From: Mucilaginibacter limnophilus
Lineage (GTDB): Bacteria; Bacteroidota; Bacteroidia; Sphingobacteriales; Sphingobacteriaceae
NCBI RefSeq assembly: GCF_004005815.1
Contig: NZ_SACK01000001.1
Coordinates: 372,001-436,000 of the forward strand
Direction: 5' to 3'
Length of the DNA: 64,000 bases
Part shown: positions 1-8,304 of the stretch, piece after piece
How positions within the stretch are numbered: the stretch's first letter is position 1
Layout of the letters: the number at the start of each line of letters is the position of its first letter
Notes under the pieces: generated by a model
Told to the model about the DNA's origin: nothing
What the model saw: only the letters and a program-made list of their open reading frames with translations
Database searches by the model: none
Made by a program: the position numbers and the translations under genes

Positions 1-709
1 TCGGACTTTTAACACCCGGCAGCAGGGCAAGCACATCTTTAAGGTTTTCCTTTGGTGCGTTAAGCACTACATACTTAGTTTCCTTAGCACGAAGTACTGA
101 TTGTATACGTTGTATCAACTCCTGAATTAAGTCGTCATTTTCGCTGCCTTCACGGCCAATCAGCACGGCTTCGCTATTCATTACATCTGCGAAAGCTTTC
201 AAGCCGTTACTTTTCAAAGTGCCCCCGGTTGAAACCAAATCGCAAATGGCATCACTTAAACCCAAACCTGGTGATATCTCTACCGAACCCGAAATAGTAC
301 GAATGTCCGACTCAATTTTGTGGCCGACAAGATATTTTTTTAGTATAACAGGATAGGTGGTGGCAATGGCTTTACCATTTAAGCCTGCCAAACTGCTGAT
401 GTCGCTGTGGTTAGGTATCGCAATTTTTAACGAGCATTTGCCAAAACCAAGGCGCTGTAGATAAGATACTTTTACTTCGGTTTCCTGTATTACGTTTTCA
501 CCTACAATGCCCAGGTCGGCTATGCCGTCCTGCACATATTCAGGTATATCATCATCGCGCAGAAAAAGTATTTCTAACGGAAAATTTGAAACCGGCGAGA
601 TGAGCGAGCTTTTATAGTTTTCGAAATTTAAACCGCAGTTTTTTAGCAGTTCAACAGACTTCTCGTTGAGCCGACCCGATTTCTGGATCGCTATTTTTAG
701 TGTTTTCAC
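1..709 (-). CDS. hisG: ATP phosphoribosyltransferase, 5' part (cut by window edge)
   Basis: HisG catalyses the first step of histidine synthesis, joining ATP and PRPP. The reading frame begins with GTG at 709 (VKTLKIAIQKSGRLNEKS) and stays open to the left edge, giving about 236 residues. Family signatures seen are the N-terminal KIAIQKSGRL, the substrate-loop segment ADLGIVGENV, and a PRPP-type loop read as DLVSTGGTL. The C-terminal end lies outside the window, so I cannot say whether the ACT-like regulatory domain of the long form is present. The GTG start is chosen because the protein begins with the conserved KIAIQKSGRL within a few residues. The gene follows a histidine-rich leader peptide and is presumably first in a his operon. 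Confidence 0.93.
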   Translation of the reverse strand, partial: MKTLKIAIQKSGRLNEKSVELLKNCGLNFENYKSSLISPVSNFPLEILFLRDDDIPEYVQDGIADLGIVGENVIQETEVKVSYLQRLGFGKCSLKIAIPNHSDISSLAGLNGKAIATTYPVILKKYLVGHKIESDIRTISGSVEISPGLGLSDAICDLVSTGGTLKSNGLKAFADVMNSEAVLIGREGSENDDLIQELIQRIQSVLRAKETKYVVLNAPKENLKDVLALLPGVKSP

Positions 710-770
710 AAAGTTGTATTAAGGGTAAATAAATAAACGGGGTGGTTGTTATTTCACGTAGAAACATACA

Positions 771-833
771 TTATCTTTTATCGCCGGGGTGGCGATGGTG
801 CAGATGAAGATGATGTAGTGCTAAACCGTTCAT
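771..833 (-). CDS. hisL: His operon leader peptide (histidine-rich)
   Basis: A 20-codon frame reads MNGLALHHLHLHHRHPGDKR and stops with TAA, 61 bases before the hisG start. Six of twenty residues are histidine and lie within nine consecutive codons. A peptide of this kind in front of hisG is the classic sensor for attenuation: ribosome stalling at histidine codons when charged tRNA-His is scarce changes folding of the leader RNA. Part of the coding sequence can fold as a short hairpin (ATCGCC/GGCGAT, five-base loop) right after the histidine run. I see no clear GC-rich terminator with a U-tract between this peptide and hisG, so the downstream mechanism is open. The peptide call rests on composition and position. 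Confidence 0.8.
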   Translation of the reverse strand: MNGLALHHLHLHHRHPGDKR

Positions 834-866
834 TATTTTGTATAGTAAAACTATAGAGTATGGGCG

Positions 867-896
867 CAAATATAGGCAGATGTTTATTAAATCAAA
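867..896 (-). promoter_or_regulatory. Promoter of the hisL-hisG transcript
   Basis: On the minus strand, TTTG (893-896) is followed after 18 bases by TATATTTG (867-874). This matches the Bacteroidota sigma-A form TTTG/TAnnTTTG with one base less than the usual spacing. Transcription would start near 862, about 29 bases before the leader peptide start. A small hairpin (TATAGT-TTT-ACTATA, around 841-855) would lie in this short leader. Confidence 0.6.
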
Positions 897-1090
897 ATTA
901 TATGTGAATTTTAAGGGTTGACGCATGGTGCCGGGCGGTTGGCGTTGTAATTAATGGCGTTGCCTTCGGCCGGCTTTACACTCATATCCCTGCAGGCCTT
1001 AGCCAGGGGCCGGTATCCGTTGCCATCCTTAACCCTGCTGGGTGAACCACTGACTTTTTGGATTTACTGATTGCGCATTGTTAAAAAGTG

Positions 1091-1228
1091 TGAATGCGAG
1101 AACGAAGAAATTCCTATTATTTGTCATCCTGAGCGACAGCGAAGGATCTATCGGCAATAGATCCTTCGTTCCTCAGCATGACAGGTAGCTTGAAATTAGA
1201 GATTGCCGCGCATTCGCTCGCAATGACG
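1091..1228. repeat. Composite palindromic repeat (copy A, nested)
   Basis: Two related palindrome families are nested here. The inner element (1122-1183) is an imperfect inverted repeat with outer ends TGTCAT and ATGACA and core arms GCGAAGGATCTAT and ATAGATCCTTCGT. It is flanked by a degenerate left arm (1091-1112, core GCGAGAACGAAG) and a right arm (1198-1228, AGAGATTGC to GCAATGACG) of the second family, whose intact form lies at 43793-43875. The rest of 910-1256 contains no gene I can recognise. Elements like this are non-coding, structured in RNA, and occur between genes. Confidence 0.75.
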
Positions 1229-1256
1229 TGTTGGAAATATCGTATCTAACTAAGCG

Positions 1257-2756
1257 TTATTTACCCCATACTTCATACACCACTCCATCTTCAAATTCGT
1301 AAAGCTTTTTCAACTGATGCTGTTTCCTGATATCATCCAAGCCAATAAGCTCAGGATTCGCCATGGCGTTGAACCATATCAGGTAGTAGTGTTTGTTTTG
1401 GCTAAACTTTTTCACATCATCAGTGAAATATCTATGCGGTACCAGCTTGGCTTGCATGCCTGTAAAAAAGTAAACGGCCTCATCGGCATCTGAATATACC
1501 GGTAATCCTGATTTATATTGATGCGTATGTTTTTTCAGGAAACTGACAAATTCCGATTTGTTCCAGTCGTCGTCGGTATAACCGGGTACGCCGTACTCAA
1601 ATTCGTCGTCGTAGCGTTTCAGGTCAATCAGTATATAATTATATAAAAAGCCTGACATTATTAATATCGTTACAATACTTACCCACACGCGTTGCGGGCT
1701 TTTGATGCGTGCCAATACAGTAGGCACCCAAAACGTACAACCAATCAGCATCGGGATGAACATAGGTGACAGCAACCGGCTGCTCAACTGTTCAAACCGG
1801 GAAACGGTGGCTATTATTAATATAAACAGACTATATATAATCGCAAAGGCGGCACATATAATTTGATAATTGTTTATTATGCCTTTTATAGCCAAGAAAA
1901 CAAAACCTGCTATAAGCGCTATGATAATAAATACTGATAGAGCCGGGCCATAAGGACGTGCGGTTTCGTTCAGGCCAAGCCAGTCGCATATAACAGTGCC
2001 GAAGTAATAAAGGTTCTCACTAAACGATGTTACCGAAGGTTTGCGGGTGCCTGTTGCGAGTCCGGTTGATAAGCTGTTGATGAGTATGTTTACAGCCAGC
2101 GGCAGTACTCCTGCAAAGCCAAATGTCAAAGTATGTGTTATTCGTTTGCTGAAGGGAAGTGCACGGTTGATTAATATAAGCAAACCGCCGGTGGCAATTA
2201 CTACCAACCCTGCGTAGCGTGTAAGGCAGCACAACGCGGCTACGATTGCCGATAACAGCAGCCATTTTAACACCGGCTTATCCAAATACTGTTTTAATGT
2301 AACTACAAACAGCATGATCAGTAATATAAAAAGTGTTTCCGACCATAAGTAAGTAAATATCTCCAGCAGGGCAGGGCTTAGTATAATTATAATTAGAATA
2401 GCCCACTTATATAATATATATGCTGGCTTGATGCGGTTAAGTATCCATCCGCATAAAAATATTGTAACGGCAAATAGTAATCCATTAATAACAGGCCCGG
2501 CCTGAACAGCGTTAACACCAAACAAAAAGCTTAGACTCAAAAACGCCGGATAAAATACAGGGAAAAAAACCAGCGGCGTGCCGTTGAAGGTAATCAGATT
2601 ACCATGCTTGTAGATACTCTCGGCAGTACTGGCATACATTATCGAATCGGGAGAAATACCCACGCCGCTGTAAGCAGTGAATAGCTGTATAATATAAAAG
2701 CCCGCTATGGCGGCTATAAGTATATCGATATGTTTGAAGAAGCGAGGGATATGCAT
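1257..2756 (-). CDS. Multispanning membrane glycosyltransferase-like protein (GT39/ArnT type)
   Basis: This 499-residue inner-membrane protein has about ten to twelve hydrophobic segments, then a soluble C-terminal part of about 100 residues. The first loop after helix 1 holds an acidic motif, GISPDSIMYASTAESI, in the place where GT-C enzymes of the PMT/ArnT type carry their catalytic aspartate. Such enzymes transfer sugars from polyprenyl-phosphate donors on the periplasmic side. Substrate and acceptor cannot be told from sequence. The ATG at 2756 gives a short cytosolic N-terminus before the first helix. It sits alone between two copies of the composite repeat, so it is probably a single-gene unit. 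The general family is moderately sure; the exact role is not. Confidence 0.6.
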   Translation of the reverse strand: MHIPRFFKHIDILIAAIAGFYIIQLFTAYSGVGISPDSIMYASTAESIYKHGNLITFNGTPLVFFPVFYPAFLSLSFLFGVNAVQAGPVINGLLFAVTIFLCGWILNRIKPAYILYKWAILIIIILSPALLEIFTYLWSETLFILLIMLFVVTLKQYLDKPVLKWLLLSAIVAALCCLTRYAGLVVIATGGLLILINRALPFSKRITHTLTFGFAGVLPLAVNILINSLSTGLATGTRKPSVTSFSENLYYFGTVICDWLGLNETARPYGPALSVFIIIALIAGFVFLAIKGIINNYQIICAAFAIIYSLFILIIATVSRFEQLSSRLLSPMFIPMLIGCTFWVPTVLARIKSPQRVWVSIVTILIMSGFLYNYILIDLKRYDDEFEYGVPGYTDDDWNKSEFVSFLKKHTHQYKSGLPVYSDADEAVYFFTGMQAKLVPHRYFTDDVKKFSQNKHYYLIWFNAMANPELIGLDDIRKQHQLKKLYEFEDGVVYEVWGK

Positions 2757-2766
2757 GTTAATTTAG

Positions 2767-2906
2767 CTCGTTACGAAAACGAAGCAATCTCTAAGCTTTT
2801 TTGTCATGCTGAGGAACGAAGCATCTATCAGGAAACAGATTCTTCACTACGTTCAGAATGACAAATTAGTCTAAGACGATCCTTAGTGATTGCTCTCGCA
2901 CATGAG
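2767..2906. repeat. Composite palindromic repeat (copy B, nested)
   Basis: Same architecture as the copy at 1091-1228. The inner inverted repeat (2802-2863) begins TGTCATGCTGAGGAACGAAG and ends CAGAATGACA. It is preceded by an outer-family left arm (about 2767-2792, GAAGCAATCTCT) and followed by a degenerate right arm (about 2872-2906, core GATTGCTCTCGCA). It fills most of the gap between the glycosyltransferase and gmhB. Confidence 0.7.
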
Positions 2907-2944
2907 GTATTTTAAGCTTCAATTACGCTTTGTTAAAACATTTA

Positions 2945-3436
2945 TTACTCAATCAAATCAAGCACTGTACTTATCGGCTGGTCACTGTCAATTAAAATGC
3001 CTTTTACACCTGCGGATGTACCCGCTTCCACATCGCGCTCACGGTCGCCGATGAAGTAAGACTTTGAAGGATCTATATTATATTTTTCAATACCTCTTAA
3101 TAGTAAACCGGGCTTTGGTTTACGGCAATCGCAGTCGCCGGTGAAGTTTGGATGATGCGGGCAGTAGTAGAAATCAGTGAACTCTACGCCATGTTTGTGA
3201 TAAACTTCTTTTAAATGTTTGTGCATTTTTCCGAGTTCATCTTCGGTGTACCAGCCTTTGGCAAGGCCACCCTGATTGGTAGCGACAATTAGCAGGTAGC
3301 CCTTGTCCTGCAGTGTTTTAAGCGCCTCGAAATTATCCAGTACATGAAAATCTTCAAATTTACATACGTAATCGCCCATCTCTTTATTCAATACACCGTC
3401 GCGGTCTAAAAACACTGCTTTATTCTTTTTTTGCAT
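2945..3436 (-). CDS. gmhB: D-glycero-D-manno-heptose-1,7-bisphosphate 7-phosphatase (HAD-IIIA)
   Basis: GmhB removes the 7-phosphate in ADP-heptose or GDP-heptose synthesis, in the cytoplasm. The 163-residue length fits the family. The catalytic HAD motif FLDRDGVLN gives nucleophile Asp11 and general acid Asp13. A zinc loop typical of GmhB is complete: Cys92, His94, Cys102, Cys104. The later HAD motifs are KPKPG and FIGDRERDVEAG. The closest alternative is a histidinol-phosphate phosphatase of the same fold, which shares these motifs. A possible -7 element, TAAATTTG, lies on the minus strand at 3453-3460, just upstream of the ATG; no good -33 box accompanies it. Confidence 0.88.
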   Translation of the reverse strand: MQKKNKAVFLDRDGVLNKEMGDYVCKFEDFHVLDNFEALKTLQDKGYLLIVATNQGGLAKGWYTEDELGKMHKHLKEVYHKHGVEFTDFYYCPHHPNFTGDCDCRKPKPGLLLRGIEKYNIDPSKSYFIGDRERDVEAGTSAGVKGILIDSDQPISTVLDLIE

Positions 3437-3776
3437 TTGTTTGAAATTTTTGCAAATTTAGTAATTCATAAATTTTAACCGACCTAATAAAATACTGCCA
3501 AACAGGGCGGATGATAAATATCCTGTTTGTTGGTAGAGTAAATCAGAATTCTATACTATGGTTTTTTATAAATCAAAATATAATTTTGATTTTATAATCA
3601 ATCTAAATTATTTAAAGTAGTTAATAAAATTGGCGTTAAATTAATAAATTGTTAAAATTATGCCGTTTTGTTAAGCGCGTATTAACAATGTTGTAAAAAT
3701 TTTGAGCATATTTTAAATGTATGTCTCATTAAGTATCTTCGTGGTTATACCCTAATAAAACGGTTTTATTTTTATT
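3437..3776. other. AT-rich divergent intergenic region between gmhB and gltB
   Basis: This 340-base stretch holds no credible gene. It is strongly AT-rich, with many TTAAAATT-like runs, and should carry the divergent promoters of gmhB (possible -7 box at 3453-3460) and gltB (3711-3741). I found no riboswitch-like or terminator-like structure by eye. Confidence 0.6.
3711..3741 (+). promoter_or_regulatory. Probable gltBD promoter
   Basis: TTTT (3711-3714), 19 bases, then TATCTTCG (3734-3741) differs from the Bacteroidota consensus TTTG-N19-TAnnTTTG by one base in each box. Transcription would begin near 3745, leaving a leader of about 30 bases before the gltB ATG. Confidence 0.45.
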
Positions 3777-6700
3777 ATGAATCAAACTGATAGCCCCCAG
3801 GGACTTTACCGTCCAGAATTTGAACACGACTCGTGCGGAACCGGCTTTATAACCAATATTAACGGGCATAAAGAACACAGCATTGTAGATAACGCGCTCA
3901 CTATGTTGGAGAACATGGAGCATCGCGGCGCCTGCGGCTGTGACCCCGAATCGGGCGATGGTGCAGGCATTTTAATACAATTGCCTCACGAACTATTGAT
4001 GGAAGAATGCTCAAACCTTGAGATCAGCCTGCCCGAACCGGGTGAGTATGGTGTGGGTATGATATTTTTTCCAAAAGACTCGACCCTTAAAAAAGCTTGC
4101 CGCGTTATTATTGATAACGCTATTGAAAAACTGGGCCTGCATAAGTTGGGTTACCGTAAGCTGGTTACCGATTCAACAGTAATAGGTGAAACCGCCCGCA
4201 GCGCCGAGCCGGATGCCGAGCAGGTATTTGTATCGCGTCCGCACCACATCACCAATATTGATGATTTCGAACGCAAGCTGTATGTACTGCGTCGTTACAT
4301 TAATAAATCTGTTACCGAGCAATATCCCAAAGCAGGTGAGCATTTTTATTTCACCTCGTTTTCGGCAAAAACTATTATATACAAAGGTCAGCTTACTACT
4401 TACCAGTTGCGTAAGTATTTCTCTGATCTTTCCGATCCGCGTGTGGCCTCAGGCTTTGCGTTGATACACTCGCGTTTCTCAACCAACACTTTCCCTTCAT
4501 GGAAACTGGCACAGCCGTTCCGCCTGATAGCGCATAACGGTGAGATTAATACCCTGACAGGTAACCTTAACTGGTTTTATGCCGGCTTAAAATCATTGGC
4601 TTCGTCATACTTTACCGGCGAGGAGATGGAGATGCTGCTGCCGGTGATTGATAATAACCAGTCAGACTCGGCATGCCTTGATAATATCATTGAGATATTG
4701 TTGCACACCGGCCGTTCGCTGCCGCATGTAATGATGATGCTGATACCTGAGGCATGGGACGGTAACGAGCAAATGGACCCGATTAAAAAGGCGTTCTACG
4801 AATACCACGCTACCCTGATGGAGCCATGGGATGGCCCTGCTGCTATCAGCTTTACCGACGGTAAACTGGTTGGCGCGGTGTTGGATCGTAATGGCCTTCG
4901 TCCGCTGCGTTATGCCATTACCAGCACAGGTAAGGTAATTGCCGCTTCAGAAGCCGGTGTATTGGTGATTGACGAGAGCACCGTTATCCAAAAAGGCCGC
5001 CTGCAGCCGGGTAAAATGTTGTTGATTGATACAGAACAAGGTAAGATCATCACTGATGAAGAAATTAAACACCAGGTAGCATCGCGTCAACCTTATGGCC
5101 GCTGGCTGGAAAATTATAAGATCCGCCTGAACGAACTTAGCGAACCACGTTTAGCGTTTGCTTCACTTAGTGCCGATTCGGTTTACCGTTACCAGCAGGT
5201 ATTCGGTTACAGCCGCGAGGATATCGATACCATCATTAAACCGATGGCATTGGATGGCAAAGAACCTGTAGGCTCAATGGGTACTGATGTGCCGCTGGCA
5301 ATATTGTCAGACAAGCCACAGCACCTGTCAAGTTACTTCAAACAATTCTTTGCGCAGGTAACCAACCCGCCTATCGACCCGATACGTGAGCGTTTGGTAA
5401 TGAGCCTTGCCACCTTTATTGGTAACAACGGCAACCTGCTTGACGAGGATAAAATGCATTGCCATTGCGTAACGCTTAAACATCCGATATTAAAAAATCA
5501 CCAGCTTGAAAAGCTGCGCAGTATTGATACCGGTTTGTTCCATGCCAAAACGCTGCAAACATATTTTAAGGCTGATGGCCTGCCCGGCTCACTTGAAAAA
5601 GGTATAGCAAGGCTTTGCCGTTATGCAGAAGATGCGGTAGATGACGGATTTGAAGTGTTGATCCTGTCTGACCGTGCGGTTGACTCGGAGCACGCGCCAA
5701 TACCATCATTACTGGCTGTATCAGCAGTACATCACCACCTGATAAAAAGGGGGCGTCGTGGTGCGGTAGGAATCGTAGTTGAATCGGGAGATGTTTGGGA
5801 AGTACACCACTTTGCCTGCTTGCTGGCATTCGGTGCTACGGCAATCAACCCATATCTGGCTTTATCAACTATCGAAACAATAAAAGAAAACGGTAGTCTT
5901 GAAACAAGCCTTGATGTTAAGCAATTACATAAAAACTATGTAAAATCAGTTAACGACGGCCTGCTTAAGATCTTCTCAAAAATGGGTATATCGACCCTGC
6001 AGTCGTACCATGGTTCGCAGGTGTTTGAGATACTTGGTATCAACAAAGAAGTTGTTGACAAGTATTTCAGCGGAGCGGTTAGCCGCATCGGTGGTTTAGG
6101 TTTGGACGAAATAGCACGCGAGTCGCTTACCAAGCACCGCATGGGCTTCAACTCAAACAAAACCGACGAAACCCGTTTGTTGCCTGAAGGTGGTATTTAC
6201 CAGTGGAAACGGAGGGGCGAGGCGCACTTGTTTAACCCGCAAACTGTACACTTGCTGCAGCATGCAACACGTACCAACAATTACGAGATCTATAAAAACT
6301 ATGCTAAGGTAATTAACGAGCAGGGCGAGAAACATTTTACTATCCGTGGTCTGTTTGATTTCGCGCACCACCGTGAACCGATAAGCATAGATGAGGTTGA
6401 ACCGGCAGAAAGCATCCTGAAGCGTTTTGCTACAGGTGCTATGTCATTCGGTTCTATTTCGCATGAAGCGCACAGTACGCTTGCTATCGCGATGAACCGC
6501 ATTGGCGGTAAAAGCAATACCGGCGAAGGGGGTGAGGATGAGATCCGTTACACTCCGCTTGCCAATGGCGACTCAATGCGCTCGGCAATTAAGCAGGTAG
6601 CTTCGGCACGTTTTGGGGTAACATCAAATTACCTTACCAACGCGGATGAATTACAGATAAAAATGGCGCAAGGCGCAAAACCGGGCGAAGGTGGTCAGCT

Positions 6701-8300
6701 GCCTGGCCACAAGGTTGACGACTGGATTGCTAAAACCCGTCACTCTACACCGGGTGTAGGTTTGATCTCGCCGCCGCCGCACCACGATATTTACTCAATT
6801 GAAGATTTGGCTCAGCTGATCTTCGACCTTAAAAATGCTAACCGTGCAGCACGTATCAACGTTAAGCTGGTATCAAAAGCAGGTGTAGGTACAATAGCAG
6901 CTGGTGTTGCAAAAGCACACGCTGATGTTATTTTAATCGCCGGTTATGACGGTGGTACAGGCGCATCGCCAATAAGCTCGATAAAACACGCAGGCTTACC
7001 GTGGGAACTTGGCTTAAGCGAAGCACATCAAACACTGGTTCGCAACAAACTACGCAGCCGTGTGGTATTGCAAACAGACGGTCAGCTGAAAACCGGCCGT
7101 GACATTGCTATCGCGACATTATTGGGTGCCGAAGAATGGGGTGTTGCAACTGCGGCCCTTGTTGCAGGCGGCTGTATCATGATGCGTAAATGTCATCTGA
7201 ATACATGCCCGGTTGGTGTGGCCACTCAAGACCCTGAACTGCGTAAACTGTTCAGCGGCGACCCTGAGCATGTGGTTAACCTGTTTAAGTTTTTGGTACA
7301 AGAATTCCGTGAGGTGATGGCCGAACTTGGTTTCCGCACCGTTAACGAGATGGTAGGCCGTGTTCAGTTTCTGAAAGTAAAAGATAACATCAAGAGCTGG
7401 AAAGCACGTACAGTTGATCTGTCGGGCATTTTGCATCCGGTTACCAACAGCAAAGGCGCAACGCTGTACAACAGCGAAAGCCAGGATCATGGTATGGCAA
7501 ACATACTGGATTGGAAACTGCTTGAAGCCGCTAAACCTGCGCTTGAAGATAAAACACCGGTGTATGCTACGTTTGACGCTGTGAATGTCGACCGTACAAT
7601 CGGTACCATGTTATCAAATGAGATCTCGAAGAAATATGGTTCGGTAGGATTACCTGATAATACCATCAACTTCAAGTTCAAGGGTTCTGCCGGACAAAGC
7701 TTTGGTGCGTTTGCAGCAAAAGGTATATCGTTTGAACTGGAAGGTGAAGCTAACGACTACGTAGGCAAAGGCCTGTCGGGTGCGCAACTGGCTATTTATC
7801 CGTCAGAAAAAGCAACCTTTAATCCGTCTGAAAATATAATCATCGGTAACGTTGCCTTATATGGTGCTACCTCGGGTGAACTGTTTGTAGGCGGTATGGC
7901 CGGCGAACGTTTCGCGGTGCGTAACTCTGGCGCAACTACCGTTGTAGAAGGTATCGGTGATCACGGTTGTGAGTACATGACCGGCGGACGTGCGCTAATC
8001 CTTGGTAAAACAGGAAGGAACTTCGCGGCAGGCATGAGTGGCGGTATAGCATGGGTATACAACCCTGATAATACTTTCGCTGAAAACTGCAACATGGAGA
8101 TGGTTGACCTTGATCCGCTTAGCAATAAGGACGTTGAGGATATACTTACCCTTTTACGTAAACATGTTCAGCTTACCGGAAGCAAAGTTGCACAGGGCTT
8201 ACTTGACAACTGGAACGAAGTATCAACCCAGTTTGTGAAAGTATATCCGAAAGAGTATAAAAAAGTTATTGAAAAATTAGAATACCAGACTATCGGTTAA
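3777..8300 (+). CDS. gltB: Glutamate synthase (NADPH) large subunit
   Basis: GltB converts glutamine and 2-oxoglutarate to two glutamates using electrons from GltD. The 1507 residues match the bacterial alpha subunit. The class II amidotransferase domain begins at Cys20 (HDSCGTGF), so a 19-residue propeptide is expected to be removed. A central domain follows. The FMN synthase domain spans roughly residues 820-1190, with GAKPGEGGQLPG and AGYDGGTGASP, and ends in the 3Fe-4S cysteines Cys1133, Cys1139 and Cys1144 (CIMMRKCHLNTC). The C-terminal glycine-rich helix domain (about 1250-1500) carries GGMAGERFAVRNSGA. The gene is followed four bases later by gltD, so the two are surely cotranscribed. 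Confidence 0.98.
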   Translation: MNQTDSPQGLYRPEFEHDSCGTGFITNINGHKEHSIVDNALTMLENMEHRGACGCDPESGDGAGILIQLPHELLMEECSNLEISLPEPGEYGVGMIFFPKDSTLKKACRVIIDNAIEKLGLHKLGYRKLVTDSTVIGETARSAEPDAEQVFVSRPHHITNIDDFERKLYVLRRYINKSVTEQYPKAGEHFYFTSFSAKTIIYKGQLTTYQLRKYFSDLSDPRVASGFALIHSRFSTNTFPSWKLAQPFRLIAHNGEINTLTGNLNWFYAGLKSLASSYFTGEEMEMLLPVIDNNQSDSACLDNIIEILLHTGRSLPHVMMMLIPEAWDGNEQMDPIKKAFYEYHATLMEPWDGPAAISFTDGKLVGAVLDRNGLRPLRYAITSTGKVIAASEAGVLVIDESTVIQKGRLQPGKMLLIDTEQGKIITDEEIKHQVASRQPYGRWLENYKIRLNELSEPRLAFASLSADSVYRYQQVFGYSREDIDTIIKPMALDGKEPVGSMGTDVPLAILSDKPQHLSSYFKQFFAQVTNPPIDPIRERLVMSLATFIGNNGNLLDEDKMHCHCVTLKHPILKNHQLEKLRSIDTGLFHAKTLQTYFKADGLPGSLEKGIARLCRYAEDAVDDGFEVLILSDRAVDSEHAPIPSLLAVSAVHHHLIKRGRRGAVGIVVESGDVWEVHHFACLLAFGATAINPYLALSTIETIKENGSLETSLDVKQLHKNYVKSVNDGLLKIFSKMGISTLQSYHGSQVFEILGINKEVVDKYFSGAVSRIGGLGLDEIARESLTKHRMGFNSNKTDETRLLPEGGIYQWKRRGEAHLFNPQTVHLLQHATRTNNYEIYKNYAKVINEQGEKHFTIRGLFDFAHHREPISIDEVEPAESILKRFATGAMSFGSISHEAHSTLAIAMNRIGGKSNTGEGGEDEIRYTPLANGDSMRSAIKQVASARFGVTSNYLTNADELQIKMAQGAKPGEGGQLPGHKVDDWIAKTRHSTPGVGLISPPPHHDIYSIEDLAQLIFDLKNANRAARINVKLVSKAGVGTIAAGVAKAHADVILIAGYDGGTGASPISSIKHAGLPWELGLSEAHQTLVRNKLRSRVVLQTDGQLKTGRDIAIATLLGAEEWGVATAALVAGGCIMMRKCHLNTCPVGVATQDPELRKLFSGDPEHVVNLFKFLVQEFREVMAELGFRTVNEMVGRVQFLKVKDNIKSWKARTVDLSGILHPVTNSKGATLYNSESQDHGMANILDWKLLEAAKPALEDKTPVYATFDAVNVDRTIGTMLSNEISKKYGSVGLPDNTINFKFKGSAGQSFGAFAAKGISFELEGEANDYVGKGLSGAQLAIYPSEKATFNPSENIIIGNVALYGATSGELFVGGMAGERFAVRNSGATTVVEGIGDHGCEYMTGGRALILGKTGRNFAAGMSGGIAWVYNPDNTFAENCNMEMVDLDPLSNKDVEDILTLLRKHVQLTGSKVAQGLLDNWNEVSTQFVKVYPKEYKKVIEKLEYQTIG

Positions 8301-8304
8301 TAAG

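Noticed and set aside
710..770. Intrinsic terminator between the his leader peptide and hisG
   Set aside because: No GC-rich stem followed by a U-run is visible; only a possible weak long-range AACGG/CCGTT pairing, too short to call.
1257..2906. Composite transposon carrying a glycosyltransferase
   Set aside because: Repeats bracket the gene, but there is no transposase and the repeats also occur at unrelated places; kept only as a repeat observation.
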